64,000 nucleotides of DNA from Cornus controversa. Taxonomy: Eukaryota; Streptophyta; Magnoliopsida; Cornales; Cornaceae. The stretch covers positions 14,627,835 through 14,691,834 of the forward strand of contig CM048847.1 of NCBI GenBank assembly GCA_026545225.1, read 5' to 3'. This document shows positions 1-11,239 of the stretch, piece by piece; the stretch's first letter is position 1; each line of letters opens with the position of its first letter. The position numbers were made by a program, and so were the translations under genes. The notes below the pieces were generated by a model. It was not told the origin of the DNA. It made no database searches and saw only the letters and a program-made list of their open reading frames with translations.

Positions 1-184
1 TTTCGATTCAGTACGTCCACACGGTCGAATTAGGCATAAAGCAACGTATAATTCTATGTATGGCACGATTTCACGTGGATTGGACTTTTCGAATCAGGAC
101 AGGTCAAACGAAACAAGTTCAAAACCGTTGTTGTCATTCTCTATTCTTCTGGACATCCAGATGGTCAATTCTAGCACAAAGCGC
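1..184 (+). repeat. Partial satellite unit at left edge (end of subunit C)
   Basis: The window opens inside subunit C, at the TTTCGATTCAGTACGTCC segment, and runs to the end of that subunit. The array therefore continues to the left. The variant CAGTACGTCCACACGG and the GTCAAACGAAACAAG form match the C subunits that precede T1 units at 14189 and 17872. Confidence 0.95.
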
Positions 185-470
185 CATACGGTTGTGGTCA
201 TGCCTGGTTATTGCAAGGAATTGTTCTTTTTGACTCAGAACAACTCAAACAAACATGGATGAAAATCGGATCGACATGCTCGTCGTTTCTTTGGGACCCT
301 TTGATGGTTTCATTTAGAAAAAAATAGCGTACGATTAATATTATGGCACGACTTCTCTTGGAATGTGGTTTTCTAATCAAAACAACACAAATGAAACAAG
401 TTTAAAATGGTTGGTAGCTTGCTAATTGTTTCCTTTAGATGTCCAAATAGTCGAACTTGGAACAAAGCGC
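185..470 (+). repeat. Subunit A (286 bp, longest form)
   Basis: Subunit A runs from the landmark at 185 to the next landmark at 471. In order it holds: the landmark; head module h1 (about 196-258, with GCAAGGAATTG and GACTCAGAACAACTCAAAC); head module h2 (about 239-294, with GGATGAAAATCGGATCGACA); a CTTTGATGG box with a run of As (about 299-328); a TATTATGGCACGACTTCTC box (340-358); a tail with AACACAAATGAAACAAG; and a closing AGTCGAACTTGGAACAAAGCG. It is the only subunit with both head modules, so it probably resembles the ancestral repeat most closely. Confidence 0.88.
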
Positions 471-693
471 CATACGGTTGTGCTGATGATCGGATTGACA
501 TGTTCGTCACTTCTTTTGGATGCTTTGATGGTCTAATTTGGAAAAAAGAAACTTACGATTCTGATTATGGCACGACTTCTCAAGGAATGGGTTTTTGAAT
601 CAGAACAACTCAAACTAAACTTATTTAAAATCCTCGATAGCTTGGAAATTGTTTCTTTTACTTTTCCAGATGGTTGAAGTTGGCATAGAGCAC
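471..693 (+). repeat. Subunit B (223 bp, lacks head module h1)
   Basis: Subunit B starts with the landmark at 471 and passes almost directly into the h2-like GATGATCGGATTGACATG. It is therefore about 63 bp shorter than A. It then repeats the A order: TGGATGCTTTGATGG, the A-rich GGAAAAAAGAAAC, TATGGCACGACTTCTCAAGG, GAATCAGAACAACTCAAAC, and a closing CAGATGGTTGAAGTTGGCAT. The collinear order of boxes supports homology with A. Confidence 0.87.
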
Positions 694-920
694 CATACGG
701 TTGTGATCATTCATGAGTGCAGCAAGGAATTACTATTTTTGATTCAGGACGTCCTGATGGTTGAATTTGGCATAAAGCAATGAATAATTCTAAGTAAGGC
801 ACAATTTCACGTGGATTGGACTTTTCGAATCAGGACAAGTCAAACGAAACAAGTTCGAAACCGTTGTTGTCATTCTCTATTTTTCTGGACATCCAGATGG
901 TCAATTCTAGCACAAAGCGC
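694..920 (+). repeat. Subunit C (227 bp, lacks head module h2)
   Basis: Subunit C starts with the landmark at 694 and keeps an h1-like head (GCAAGGAATTACT, then GATTCAGG at 741-748). It then jumps to the CTGATGG box without the GATCGGATCGACATG module, losing about 56-59 bp relative to A. After that come AGGCACAATTTCACG, TTTTCGAATCAGGAC, GTCAAACGAAACAAG and a closing CAGATGGTCAATTCTAGCAC. In most other unit types the middle reads ATTCTATGTATGGCACG, which restores the GGCACGA box seen in A and B. Confidence 0.86.
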
Positions 921-2393
921 CATACGGTTGTCGTCATACCTGATTACTGCAAGCGATAGTTTTTTCGACTCAGAATAACTCAAACAAACATGGATGAAGA
1001 TCGGATCGACATGCTCGTCGTTTCTTTGGGACGCTTTGATGGTTTCATTTAGAAAAAAGTAGCGTACGATTAGTATTATGGCACGACTTCTCTTGGAATG
1101 TGGTTTTCTAATCATAACAACTCAAATGAAACAAGTTTAAAATGGTTGGTAGCTTGCAAATTATTTCCTTTAGATGTCGAAACGGTCGAATTCGGAACAA
1201 AGCACCATACGGTTGTGATGAAGATCGGATTGACATGTTCGTCACTTCTTTTGGATGCTTTGATGGTCTAATTTGGAAAAAAGAAACTTACGATTCTGAT
1301 TATGACACAACTTCTCAAGGACTGGGGTTTTCGAATCAGAACAACTTAAACTAAACTTGTTTCAAATCATCGATAGCTTGGGAATTGTTTCTTTTAATTG
1401 TCCAGATGGTTGAAGTTGGCATAGAGCACCATACGGTTGTGATCATTCATGGGTGCAGCAAGGAATTACTCTTTTCGATTCAGGACGTCCTCACGGTCGA
1501 ATTAGGCATAATGCAACGTATAATTCTATGTATGGCACGATTTCTCGTGGATTAGACTTTTCGAATCAGGACAGGTCAAACCAAACAAGTTCAAAACCGT
1601 TGTTGTCATTCTCTATTCTTCTAGACATCCAGATGGTCAATTCTAGGACAAAGCACCATACGGTTGTGGTCATGCCTGGTTATTGCAAGGAATTGTTCTT
1701 TTCGACTCATAACAACTCAAACAAACATGGATGAAGATCGGATCGACATGCTCGTCGTTTCTTTGGGACGCTTTGATGGTTTCATTTACAAAAAAACAGC
1801 GTACGATTAGTATTATGGCACGACTTCTCTTGGACTGTGGTTTTCTAATCATAACAACTCAAATGAAACAAGTTTAAAATGGTTGGTAGCTTACAAATTG
1901 TTTCCTTTAGATGTCAAAACGGTCGAATTTGGAACAAAGCACCATACGGTTGTGATGAAGATCGGATTGACATGTTCGTCACTTCTTTTGGATGCTTTGA
2001 TGGTCTAATTTGGAAAAAAGAAACTTACGATTCTGATTATGACACAACTTCTCAAGGACTGGGGTTTTCGAATCAGAACAACTTAAACTAAACTTGTTTC
2101 AAATCATCGATAGCTTGGGAATTGTTTCTTTTAATTGTCCAGATGGTTGAAGTTGGCATAGAGCACCATACGGTTGTGATCATTCATGGGTGCAACAAGA
2201 AATTACTCTTTTCGATTCAGGACGTCCTCACGGTCGAATTAGGCATAAAGCAACGTATAATTCTATGTATGGCACGATTTCACGTGGATTGGACTTTTCG
2301 AATCAGGACAGGTCAAACGAAACAAGTTCAAAACCGTTGTTGTCATTCTCTATTCTTCTAGAGATCCAGATGGTCAATTCTAGCACAACACAC

Positions 2394-5300
2394 CATACGG
2401 TTGTCGTCATGCCTGATTATTGCAAGCAATTGTTCTTTCAACTCAGAACAACTCAAACGAACATGGATGAAGAACGGATCGACATGCTCGTCGATTCTTT
2501 GGGACGCTTTGATGGTTTCATTTAGAAAAAAGCAGCGTACGATTACTATTATCGCACGACTTCTCTCGGAATGCGGTTTTTGAATCAAAACAACTCAAAT
2601 GAAACAAGTATAAAATGGTTGGTAGCTTGCAAATTGTTTCCTTTTAGATGTCGAAACGGTCAAATTTGGAACAAAGCGCCATACGGTTGTGATGAAGATC
2701 GGATTGACATGTTCGTCACTTCTTTTGGATGCTTTGATGGTCTAATTTGGAAAAAAGAAACTTATGATTCTGATTATGACACAACTTCTCAAGAAATGGG
2801 GTTTTTGAATCAGAACAACTGAAACTAAACTTGTTTCAAATCATCAATAGCTTGGGAATTGTTTCTTTTACTTGTCCAGATGGTTGAAGTTGGCATAGAG
2901 CACCATACGGTTGTGATCATTCATGAGTGCAGCAAGGAATTACTCTTTTCGATTCAGTACGTCCACACGGTCGAATTAGGCATAAAGCAACGTATAATTC
3001 TATGTATGGCACGATTTCACGTGGATTGGACTTTTCGAATCAGGACAGGTCAAACCAAACAAGTTCAAAACCGTTGTTGTCATTCTCTATTCTTCTGGAC
3101 ATCCAGATGGTCAATTCTAGCACAAAGCGCCATACGGTTGTGGTCATGCCTGGTTATTGCAAGGAATTGTTCTTTTCGACTCATAACAACTCAAACAAAC
3201 ATGGATGAAGATCGGATCGACATGCTCGTCGTTTCTTTGGGACGCTTTGATGGTTTCATTTACAAAAAAACAGCGTACGATTAGTATTATGGCACGACTT
3301 CTCTTGGACTGTGGTTTTCTAATCATAACAACTCAAATGAAACAAGTTTAAAATGGTTGGTAGCTTACAAATTGTTTCCTTTAGATGTCAAAACGGTCGA
3401 ATTTGGAACAAAGCACCATACGGTTGTGATGAAGATCGGATTGACATGTTCGTCACTTCTTTTGGATGCTTTGATGGTCTAATTTGGAAAAAAGAAACTT
3501 ACGATTCTGATTATGACACAACTTCTCAAGGACTGGGGTTTTCGAATCAGAACAACTTAAACTAAACTTGTTTCAAATCATCGATAGCTTGGGAATTGTT
3601 TCTTTTAATTGTCCAGATGGTTGAAGTTGGCATAGAGCACCATACGGTTGTGATCATTCATGGGTGCAACAAGAAATTACTCTTTTCGATTCAGGACGTC
3701 CTCACGGTCGAATTAGGCATAAAGCAACGTATAATTCTATGTATGGCACGATTTCACGTGGATTGGACTTTTCGAATCAGGACAGGTCAAACGAAACAAG
3801 TTCAAAACCGTTGTTGTCATTCTCTATTCTTCTAGAGATCCAGATGGTCAATTCTAGCACAACACACCATACGGTTGTCGTCATGCCTGATTATTGCAAG
3901 CAATTGTTCTTTCAACTCAGAACAACTCAAACGAACATGGATGAAGAACGGATCGACATGCTCGTCGATTCTTTGGGACGCTTTGATGGTTTCATTTAGA
4001 AAAAAGCAGCGTACGATTACTATTATCGCACGACTTCTCTCGGAATGCGGTTTTTGAATCAAAACAACTCGAATGAAACAAGTATAAAATGGTTGGTAGC
4101 TTGCAAATTGTTTCCTTTTAGATGTCGAAACGGTCAAATTTGGAACAAAGCGCCATACGGTTGTGATGAAGATCGGATTGACATGTTCGTCACTTCTTTT
4201 GGATGCTTTGATGGTCTAATTTGGAAAAAAGAAACTTATGATTCTGATTATGACACAACTTCTCAAGAAATGGGGTTTTTGAATCAGAACAACTGAAACT
4301 AAACTTGTTTCAAATCATCAATAGCTTGGGAATTGTTTCTTTTACTTGTCCAGATGGTTGAAGTTGGCATAGAGCACCATACGGTTGTGATCATTCATGA
4401 GTGCAGCAAGGAATTACTCTTTTCGATTCAGTACGTCCACACGGTCGAATTAGGCATAAAGCAACGTATAATTCTATGTATGGCACGATTTCACGTGGAT
4501 TGGACTTTTCGAATCAGGACAGGTCAAACCAAACAAGTTCAAAACCGTTGTTGTCATTCTCTATTCTTCTGGACATCCAGATGGTCAATTCTAGCACAAA
4601 GCGCCATACGGTTGTGGTCATGCCTGGTTATTGCAAGGAATTGTTCTTTTCGACTCATAACAACTCAAACAAACATGGATGAAGATCGGATCGACATGCT
4701 CGTCGTTTCTTTGGGACGCTTTGATGGTTTCATTTACAAAAAAACAGCGTACGATTAGTATTATGGCACGACTTCTCTTGGACTGTGGTTTTCTAATCAT
4801 AACAACTCAAATGAAACAAGTTTAAAATGGTTGGTAGCTTACAAATTGTTTCCTTTAGATGTCAAAACGGTCGAATTTGGAACAAAGCACCATACGGTTG
4901 TGATGAAGATCGGATTGACATGTTCGTCACTTCTTTTGGATGCTTTGATGGTCTAATTTGGAAAAAAGAAACTTACGATTCTGATTATGACACAACTTCT
5001 CAAGGACTGGGGTTTTCGAATCAGAACAACTTAAACTAAACTTGTTTCAAATCATCGATAGCTTGGGAATTGTTTCTTTTAATTGTCCAGATGGTTGAAG
5101 TTGGCATAGAGCACCATACGGTTGTGATCATTCATGGGTGCAACAAGAAATTACTCTTTTCGATTCAGGACGTCCTCACGGTCGAATTAGGCATAAAGCA
5201 ACGTATAATTCTATGTATGGCACGATTTCACGTGGATTGGACTTTTCGAATCAGGACAGGTCAAACGAAACAAGTTCAAAACCGTTGTTGTCATTCTCTA

Positions 5301-6816
5301 TTCTTCTAGAGATCCAGATGGTCAATTCTAGCACAACACACCATACGGTTGTCGTCATGCCTGATTATTGCAAGCAATTGTTCTTTCAACTCAGAACAAC
5401 TCAAACGAACATGGATGAAGAACGGATCGACATGCTCGTCGATTCTTTGGGACGCTTTGATGGTTTCATTTAGAAAAAAGCAGCGTACGATTACTATTAT
5501 CGCACGACTTCTCTCGGAATGCGGTTTTTGAATCAAAACAACTCAAATGAAACAAGTATAAAATGGTTGGTAGCTTGCAAATTGTTTCCTTTTAGATGTC
5601 GAAACGGTCAAATTTGGAACAAAGCGCCATACGGTTGTGATGAAGATCGGATTGACATGTTCGTCACTTCTTTTGGATGCTTTGATGGTCTAATTTGGAA
5701 AAAAGAAACTTATGATTCTGATTATGACACAACTTCTCAAGAAATGGGGTTTTTGAATCAGAACAACTGAAACTAAACTTGTTTCAAATCATCAATAGCT
5801 TGGGAATTGTTTCTTTTACTTGTCCAGATGGTTGAAGTTGGCATAGAGCACCATACGGTTGTGATCATTCATGAGTGCAGCAAGGAATTACTCTTTTCGA
5901 TTCAGTACGTCCACACGGTCGAATTAGGCATAAAGCAACGTATAATTCTATGTATGGCACGATTTCACGTGGATTGGACTTTTCGAATCAGGACAGGTCA
6001 AACCAAACAAGTTCAAAACCGTTGTTGTCATTCTCTATTCTTCTGGACATCCAGATGGTCAATTCTAGCACAAAGCGCCATACGGTTGTGGTCATGCCTG
6101 GTTATTGCAAGCAATTGTTCTTTTCGACTCATAACAACTCAAACAAACATGGATGAAGATCGGATCGACATGCTCGTCGTTTCTTTGGGACGCTTTGATG
6201 GTTTCATTTAGAAAAAAGCAGCGTACGATTACTATTATCGCACGACTTCTCTCGGAATGCGGTTTTTGAACCAAAACAACTCAAATGAAACAAGTTTAAA
6301 ATGGTTGGTAGCTTGCAAATTGTTTCCTTTTAGATGTCGAAACGGTCAAATTTGGAACAAAGCGCCATACGGTTGTGATGAAGATCGGATTGACATGTTC
6401 GTCACTTCTTTTGGATGCTTTGATGGTCTAATTTGGAAAAAAGAAACTTATGATTCTGATTATGACACAACTTCTCAAGAAATGGGGTTTTTGAATCAGA
6501 ACAACTGAAACTAAACTTGTTTCAAATCATCGATAGCTTGGGAATTGTTTCTTTTACTTGTCCAGATGGTTGAAGTTGGCATAGAGCACCATACGGTTGT
6601 GATCATTCATGGGTGCAGCAAGAAATTACTCTTTTCGATTCTGGACGTCCTCACGGTCGAATTAGGCATAAAGCAACGTATAATTCTATGTATGGCACGA
6701 TTTCACGTGGATTGGACTTTTCGAATCAGGACAGGTCAAACGAAACAAGTTCAAAACCGTTGTTGTCATTCTCTATTCTTCTAGAGATCCAGATGGTCAA
6801 TTCTAGCACAACACAC
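2394..6816 (+). repeat. 6-unit higher-order repeat, copy 1 (T4-T3-T4-T3-T4-T5)
   Basis: Units start at 2394, 3131, 3868, 4605, 5342 and 6079. The block alternates T4 and T3, giving an inner 1,474-bp dimer rhythm, and ends with a 738-bp T5 recombinant. A G at 4071 (in AACTCGAATGAAAC) is found elsewhere only at 8494, exactly 4,423 bp on. A G at about 7215 is matched at about 11638 but is absent from the equivalent site near 2792. The true duplicated segment therefore starts about 0.4-0.8 kb inside the drawn left edge. Confidence 0.9.
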
Positions 6817-9800
6817 CATACGGTTGTCGTCATGCCTGATTATTGCAAGCAATTGTTCTTTCAACTCAGAACAACTCAAACGAACATGGATGAAGAACGG
6901 ATCGACATGCTCGTCGATTCTTTGGGACGCTTTGATGGTTTCATTTAGAAAAAAGCAGCGTACGATTACTATTATCGCACGACTTCTCTCGGAATGCGGT
7001 TTTTGAATCAAAACAACTCAAATGAAACAAGTATAAAATGGTTGGTAGCTTGCAAATTGTTTCCTTTTAGATGTCGAAACGGTCAAATTTGGAACAAAGC
7101 GCCATACGGTTGTGATGAAGATCGGATTGACATGTTCGTCACTTCTTTTGGATGCTTTGATGGTCTAATTTGGAAAAAAGAAACTTATGATTCTGATTAT
7201 GACACAACTTCTCAGGAAATGGGGTTTTTGAATCAGAACAACTGAAACTAAACTTGTTTCAAATCATCAATAGCTTGGGAATTGTTTCTTTTACTTGTCC
7301 AGATGGTTGAAGTTGGCATAGAGCACCATACGGTTGTGATCATTCATGAGTGCAGCAAGGAATTACTCTTTTCGATTCAGTACGTCCACACGGTCGAATT
7401 AGGCATAAAGCAACGTATAATTCTATGTATGGCACGATTTCACGTGGATTGGACTTTTCGAATCAGGACAGGTCAAACCAAACAAGTTCAAAACCGTTGT
7501 TGTCATTCTCTATTCTTCTGGACATCCAGATGGTCAATTCTAGCACAAAGCGCCATACGGTTGTGGTCATGCCTGGTTATTGCAAGGAATTGTTCTTTTC
7601 GACTCATAACAACTCAAACAAACATGGATGAAGATCGGATCGACATGCTCGTCGTTTCTTTGGGACGCTTTGATGGTTTCATTTACAAAAAAACAGCGTA
7701 CGATTAGTATTATGGCACGACTTCTCTTGGACTGTGGTTTTCTAATCATAACAACTCAAATGAAACAAGTTTAAAATGGTTGGTAGCTTACAAATTGTTT
7801 CCTTTAGATGTCAAAACGGTCGAATTTGGAACAAAGCACCATACGGTTGTGATGAAGATCGGATTGACATGTTCGTCACTTCTTTTGGATGCTTTGATGG
7901 TCTAATTTGGAAAAAAGAAACTTACGATTCTGATTATGACACAACTTCTCAAGGACTGGGGTTTTCGAATCAGAACAACTTAAACTAAACTTGTTTCAAA
8001 TCATCGATAGCTTGGGAATTGTTTCTTTTAATTGTCCAGATGGTTGAAGTTGGCATAGAGCACCATACGGTTGTGATCATTCATGGGTGCAACAAGAAAT
8101 TACTCTTTTCGATTCAGGACGTCCTCACGGTCGAATTAGGCATAAAGCAACGTATAATTCTATGTATGGCACGATTTCACGTGGATTGGACTTTTCGAAT
8201 CAGGACAGGTCAAACGAAACAAGTTCAAAACCGTTGTTGTCATTCTCTATTCTTCTAGAGATCCAGATGGTCAATTCTAGCACAACACACCATACGGTTG
8301 TCGTCATGCCTGATTATTGCAAGCAATTGTTCTTTCAACTCAGAACAACTCAAACGAACATGGATGAAGAACGGATCGACATGCTCGTCGATTCTTTGGG
8401 ACGCTTTGATGGTTTCATTTAGAAAAAAGCAGCGTACGATTACTATTATCGCACGACTTCTCTCGGAATGCGGTTTTTGAATCAAAACAACTCGAATGAA
8501 ACAAGTATAAAATGGTTGGTAGCTTGCAAATTGTTTCCTTTTAGATGTCGAAACGGTCAAATTTGGAACAAAGCGCCATACGGTTGTGATGAAGATCGGA
8601 TTGACATGTTCGTCACTTCTTTTGGATGCTTTGATGGTCTAATTTGGAAAAAAGAAACTTATGATTCTGATTATGACACAACTTCTCAAGAAATGGGGTT
8701 TTTGAATCAGAACAACTGAAACTAAACTTGTTTCAAATCATCAATAGCTTGGGAATTGTTTCTTTTACTTGTCCAGATGGTTGAAGTTGGCATAGAGCAC
8801 CATACGGTTGTGATCATTCATGAGTGCAGCAAGGAATTACTCTTTTCGATTCAGTACGTCCACACGGTCGAATTAGGCATAAAGCAACGTATAATTCTAT
8901 GTATGGCACGATTTCACGTGGATTGGACTTTTCGAATCAGGACAGGTCAAACCAAACAAGTTCAAAACCGTTGTTGTCATTCTCTATTCTTCTGGACATC
9001 CAGATGGTCAATTCTAGCACAAAGCGCCATACGGTTGTGGTCATGCCTGGTTATTGCAAGGAATTGTTCTTTTCGACTCATAACAACTCAAACAAACATG
9101 GATGAAGATCGGATCGACATGCTCGTCGTTTCTTTGGGACGCTTTGATGGTTTCATTTACAAAAAAACAGCGTACGATTAGTATTATGGCACGACTTCTC
9201 TTGGACTGTGGTTTTCTAATCATAACAACTCAAATGAAACAAGTTTAAAATGGTTGGTAGCTTACAAATTGTTTCCTTTAGATGTCAAAACGGTCGAATT
9301 TGGAACAAAGCACCATACGGTTGTGATGAAGATCGGATTGACATGTTCGTCACTTCTTTTGGATGCTTTGATGGTCTAATTTGGAAAAAAGAAACTTACG
9401 ATTCTGATTATGACACAACTTCTCAAGGACTGGGGTTTTCGAATCAGAACAACTTAAACTAAACTTGTTTCAAATCATCGATAGCTTGGGAATTGTTTCT
9501 TTTAATTGTCCAGATGGTTGAAGTTGGCATAGAGCACCATACGGTTGTGATCATTCATGGGTGCAACAAGAAATTACTCTTTTCGATTCAGGACGTCCTC
9601 ACGGTCGAATTAGGCATAAAGCAACGTATAATTCTATGTATGGCACGATTTCACGTGGATTGGACTTTTCGAATCAGGACAGGTCAAACGAAACAAGTTC
9701 AAAACCGTTGTTGTCATTCTCTATTCTTCTAGAGATCCAGATGGTCAATTCTAGCACAACACACCATACGGTTGTCGTCATGCCTGATTATTGCAAGCAA

Positions 9801-11239
9801 TTGTTCTTTCAACTCAGAACAACTCAAACGAACATGGATGAAGAACGGATCGACATGCTCGTCGATTCTTTGGGACGCTTTGATGGTTTCATTTAGAAAA
9901 AAGCAGCGTACGATTACTATTATCGCACGACTTCTCTCGGAATGCGGTTTTTGAATCAAAACAACTCAAATGAAACAAGTATAAAATGGTTGGTAGCTTG
10001 CAAATTGTTTCCTTTTAGATGTCGAAACGGTCAAATTTGGAACAAAGCGCCATACGGTTGTGATGAAGATCGGATTGACATGTTCGTCACTTCTTTTGGA
10101 TGCTTTGATGGTCTAATTTGGAAAAAAGAAACTTATGATTCTGATTATGACACAACTTCTCAAGAAATGGGGTTTTTGAATCAGAACAACTGAAACTAAA
10201 CTTGTTTCAAATCATCAATAGCTTGGGAATTGTTTCTTTTACTTGTCCAGATGGTTGAAGTTGGCATAGAGCACCATACGGTTGTGATCATTCATGAGTG
10301 CAGCAAGGAATTACTCTTTTCGATTCAGTACGTCCACACGGTCGAATTAGGCATAAAGCAACGTATAATTCTATGTATGGCACGATTTCACGTGGATTGG
10401 ACTTTTCGAATCAGGACAGGTCAAACCAAACAAGTTCAAAACCGTTGTTGTCATTCTCTATTCTTCTGGACATCCAGATGGTCAATTCTAGCACAAAGCG
10501 CCATACGGTTGTGGTCATGCCTGGTTATTGCAAGCAATTGTTCTTTTCGACTCATAACAACTCAAACAAACATGGATGAAGATCGGATCGACATGCTCGT
10601 CGTTTCTTTGGGACGCTTTGATGGTTTCATTTAGAAAAAAGCAGCGTACGATTACTATTATCGCACGACTTCTCTCGGAATGCGGTTTTTGAACCAAAAC
10701 AACTCAAATGAAACAAGTTTAAAATGGTTGGTAGCTTGCAAATTGTTTCCTTTTAGATGTCGAAACGGTCAAATTTGGAACAAAGCGCCATACGGTTGTG
10801 ATGAAGATCGGATTGACATGTTCGTCACTTCTTTTGGATGCTTTGATGGTCTAATTTGGAAAAAAGAAACTTATGATTCTGATTATGACACAACTTCTCA
10901 AGAAATGGGGTTTTTGAATCAGAACAACTGAAACTAAACTTGTTTCAAATCATCGATAGCTTGGGAATTGTTTCTTTTACTTGTCCAGATGGTTGAAGTT
11001 GGCATAGAGCACCATACGGTTGTGATCATTCATGGGTGCAGCAAGAAATTACTCTTTTCGATTCTGGACGTCCTCACGGTCGAATTAGGCATAAAGCAAC
11101 GTATAATTCTATGTATGGCACGATTTCACGTGGATTGGACTTTTCGAATCAGGACAGGTCAAACGAAACAAGTTCAAAACCGTTGTTGTCATTCTCTATT
11201 CTTCTAGAGATCCAGATGGTCAATTCTAGCACAACACAC
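6817..11239 (+). repeat. 6-unit higher-order repeat, copy 2 (T4-T3-T4-T3-T4-T5)
   Basis: Units start at 6817, 7554, 8291, 9028, 9765 and 10502, each 4,423 bp after its partner. Identity with copy 1 continues into the unit at 11240 and stops by about 12018. There the head of the next unit reads CTTTTTGACTCAG (T6), where copy 1 has CTTTTCGACTCAT (T3). Confidence 0.9.

Larger units (their letters stand above)
185..920 (+). repeat. Reference satellite unit (type T1, 736 bp)
   Basis: This first complete unit serves as the reference. It contains three landmark starts at 185, 471 and 694, which define subunits A, B and C. The next unit begins with the same landmark at 921. The unit is 736 bp because the B tail has AATGGGTTTTTG where most types have one more G. 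Its C subunit carries the most diverged middle segment of the array (GAATAATTCTAAGTAAGG at 782-799), seen only in T1 units. Confidence 0.95.
185..2393 (+). repeat. Satellite block of 3 units: T1-T2-T3
   Basis: Units start at 185, 921 and 1657. The T2 unit at 921 is a chimera: its B tail (about 1319-1350) has the GGACTGGGGTTTTCG form normal for T3/T6, whereas the other T2 units have GGAATGGGGTTTTTG. The T1-T2-T3 order recurs at 14189, 17872, 34823, 37769, 43664, 53245 and 56928. Confidence 0.85.

Noticed and set aside
185..920. Unit made of four equal 184-bp repeats
   Set aside because: 737/4 is close to 184 and one 40-bp module does occur four times, but the landmark divides the unit into 286, 223 and 227 bp and the box order supports three subunits.
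3034..3048. CENP-B box candidate at TTCGAATCAGGACAG in subunit C
   Set aside because: The required pattern TTCG-N4-A-N2-CGGG fails in its last four positions (ACAG instead of CGGG). The G variant at 48732 does not restore it.
2859..3284. Open reading frame of 141 codons, recurring in many units (for example also at 7282 and 20546)
   Set aside because: It is a by-product of the repeat. Unit lengths of 735-738 break any common frame, the frame is closed early in many units by single changes, overlapping frames on both strands are just as long, and the translation shows no domain, signal or composition of a real protein.
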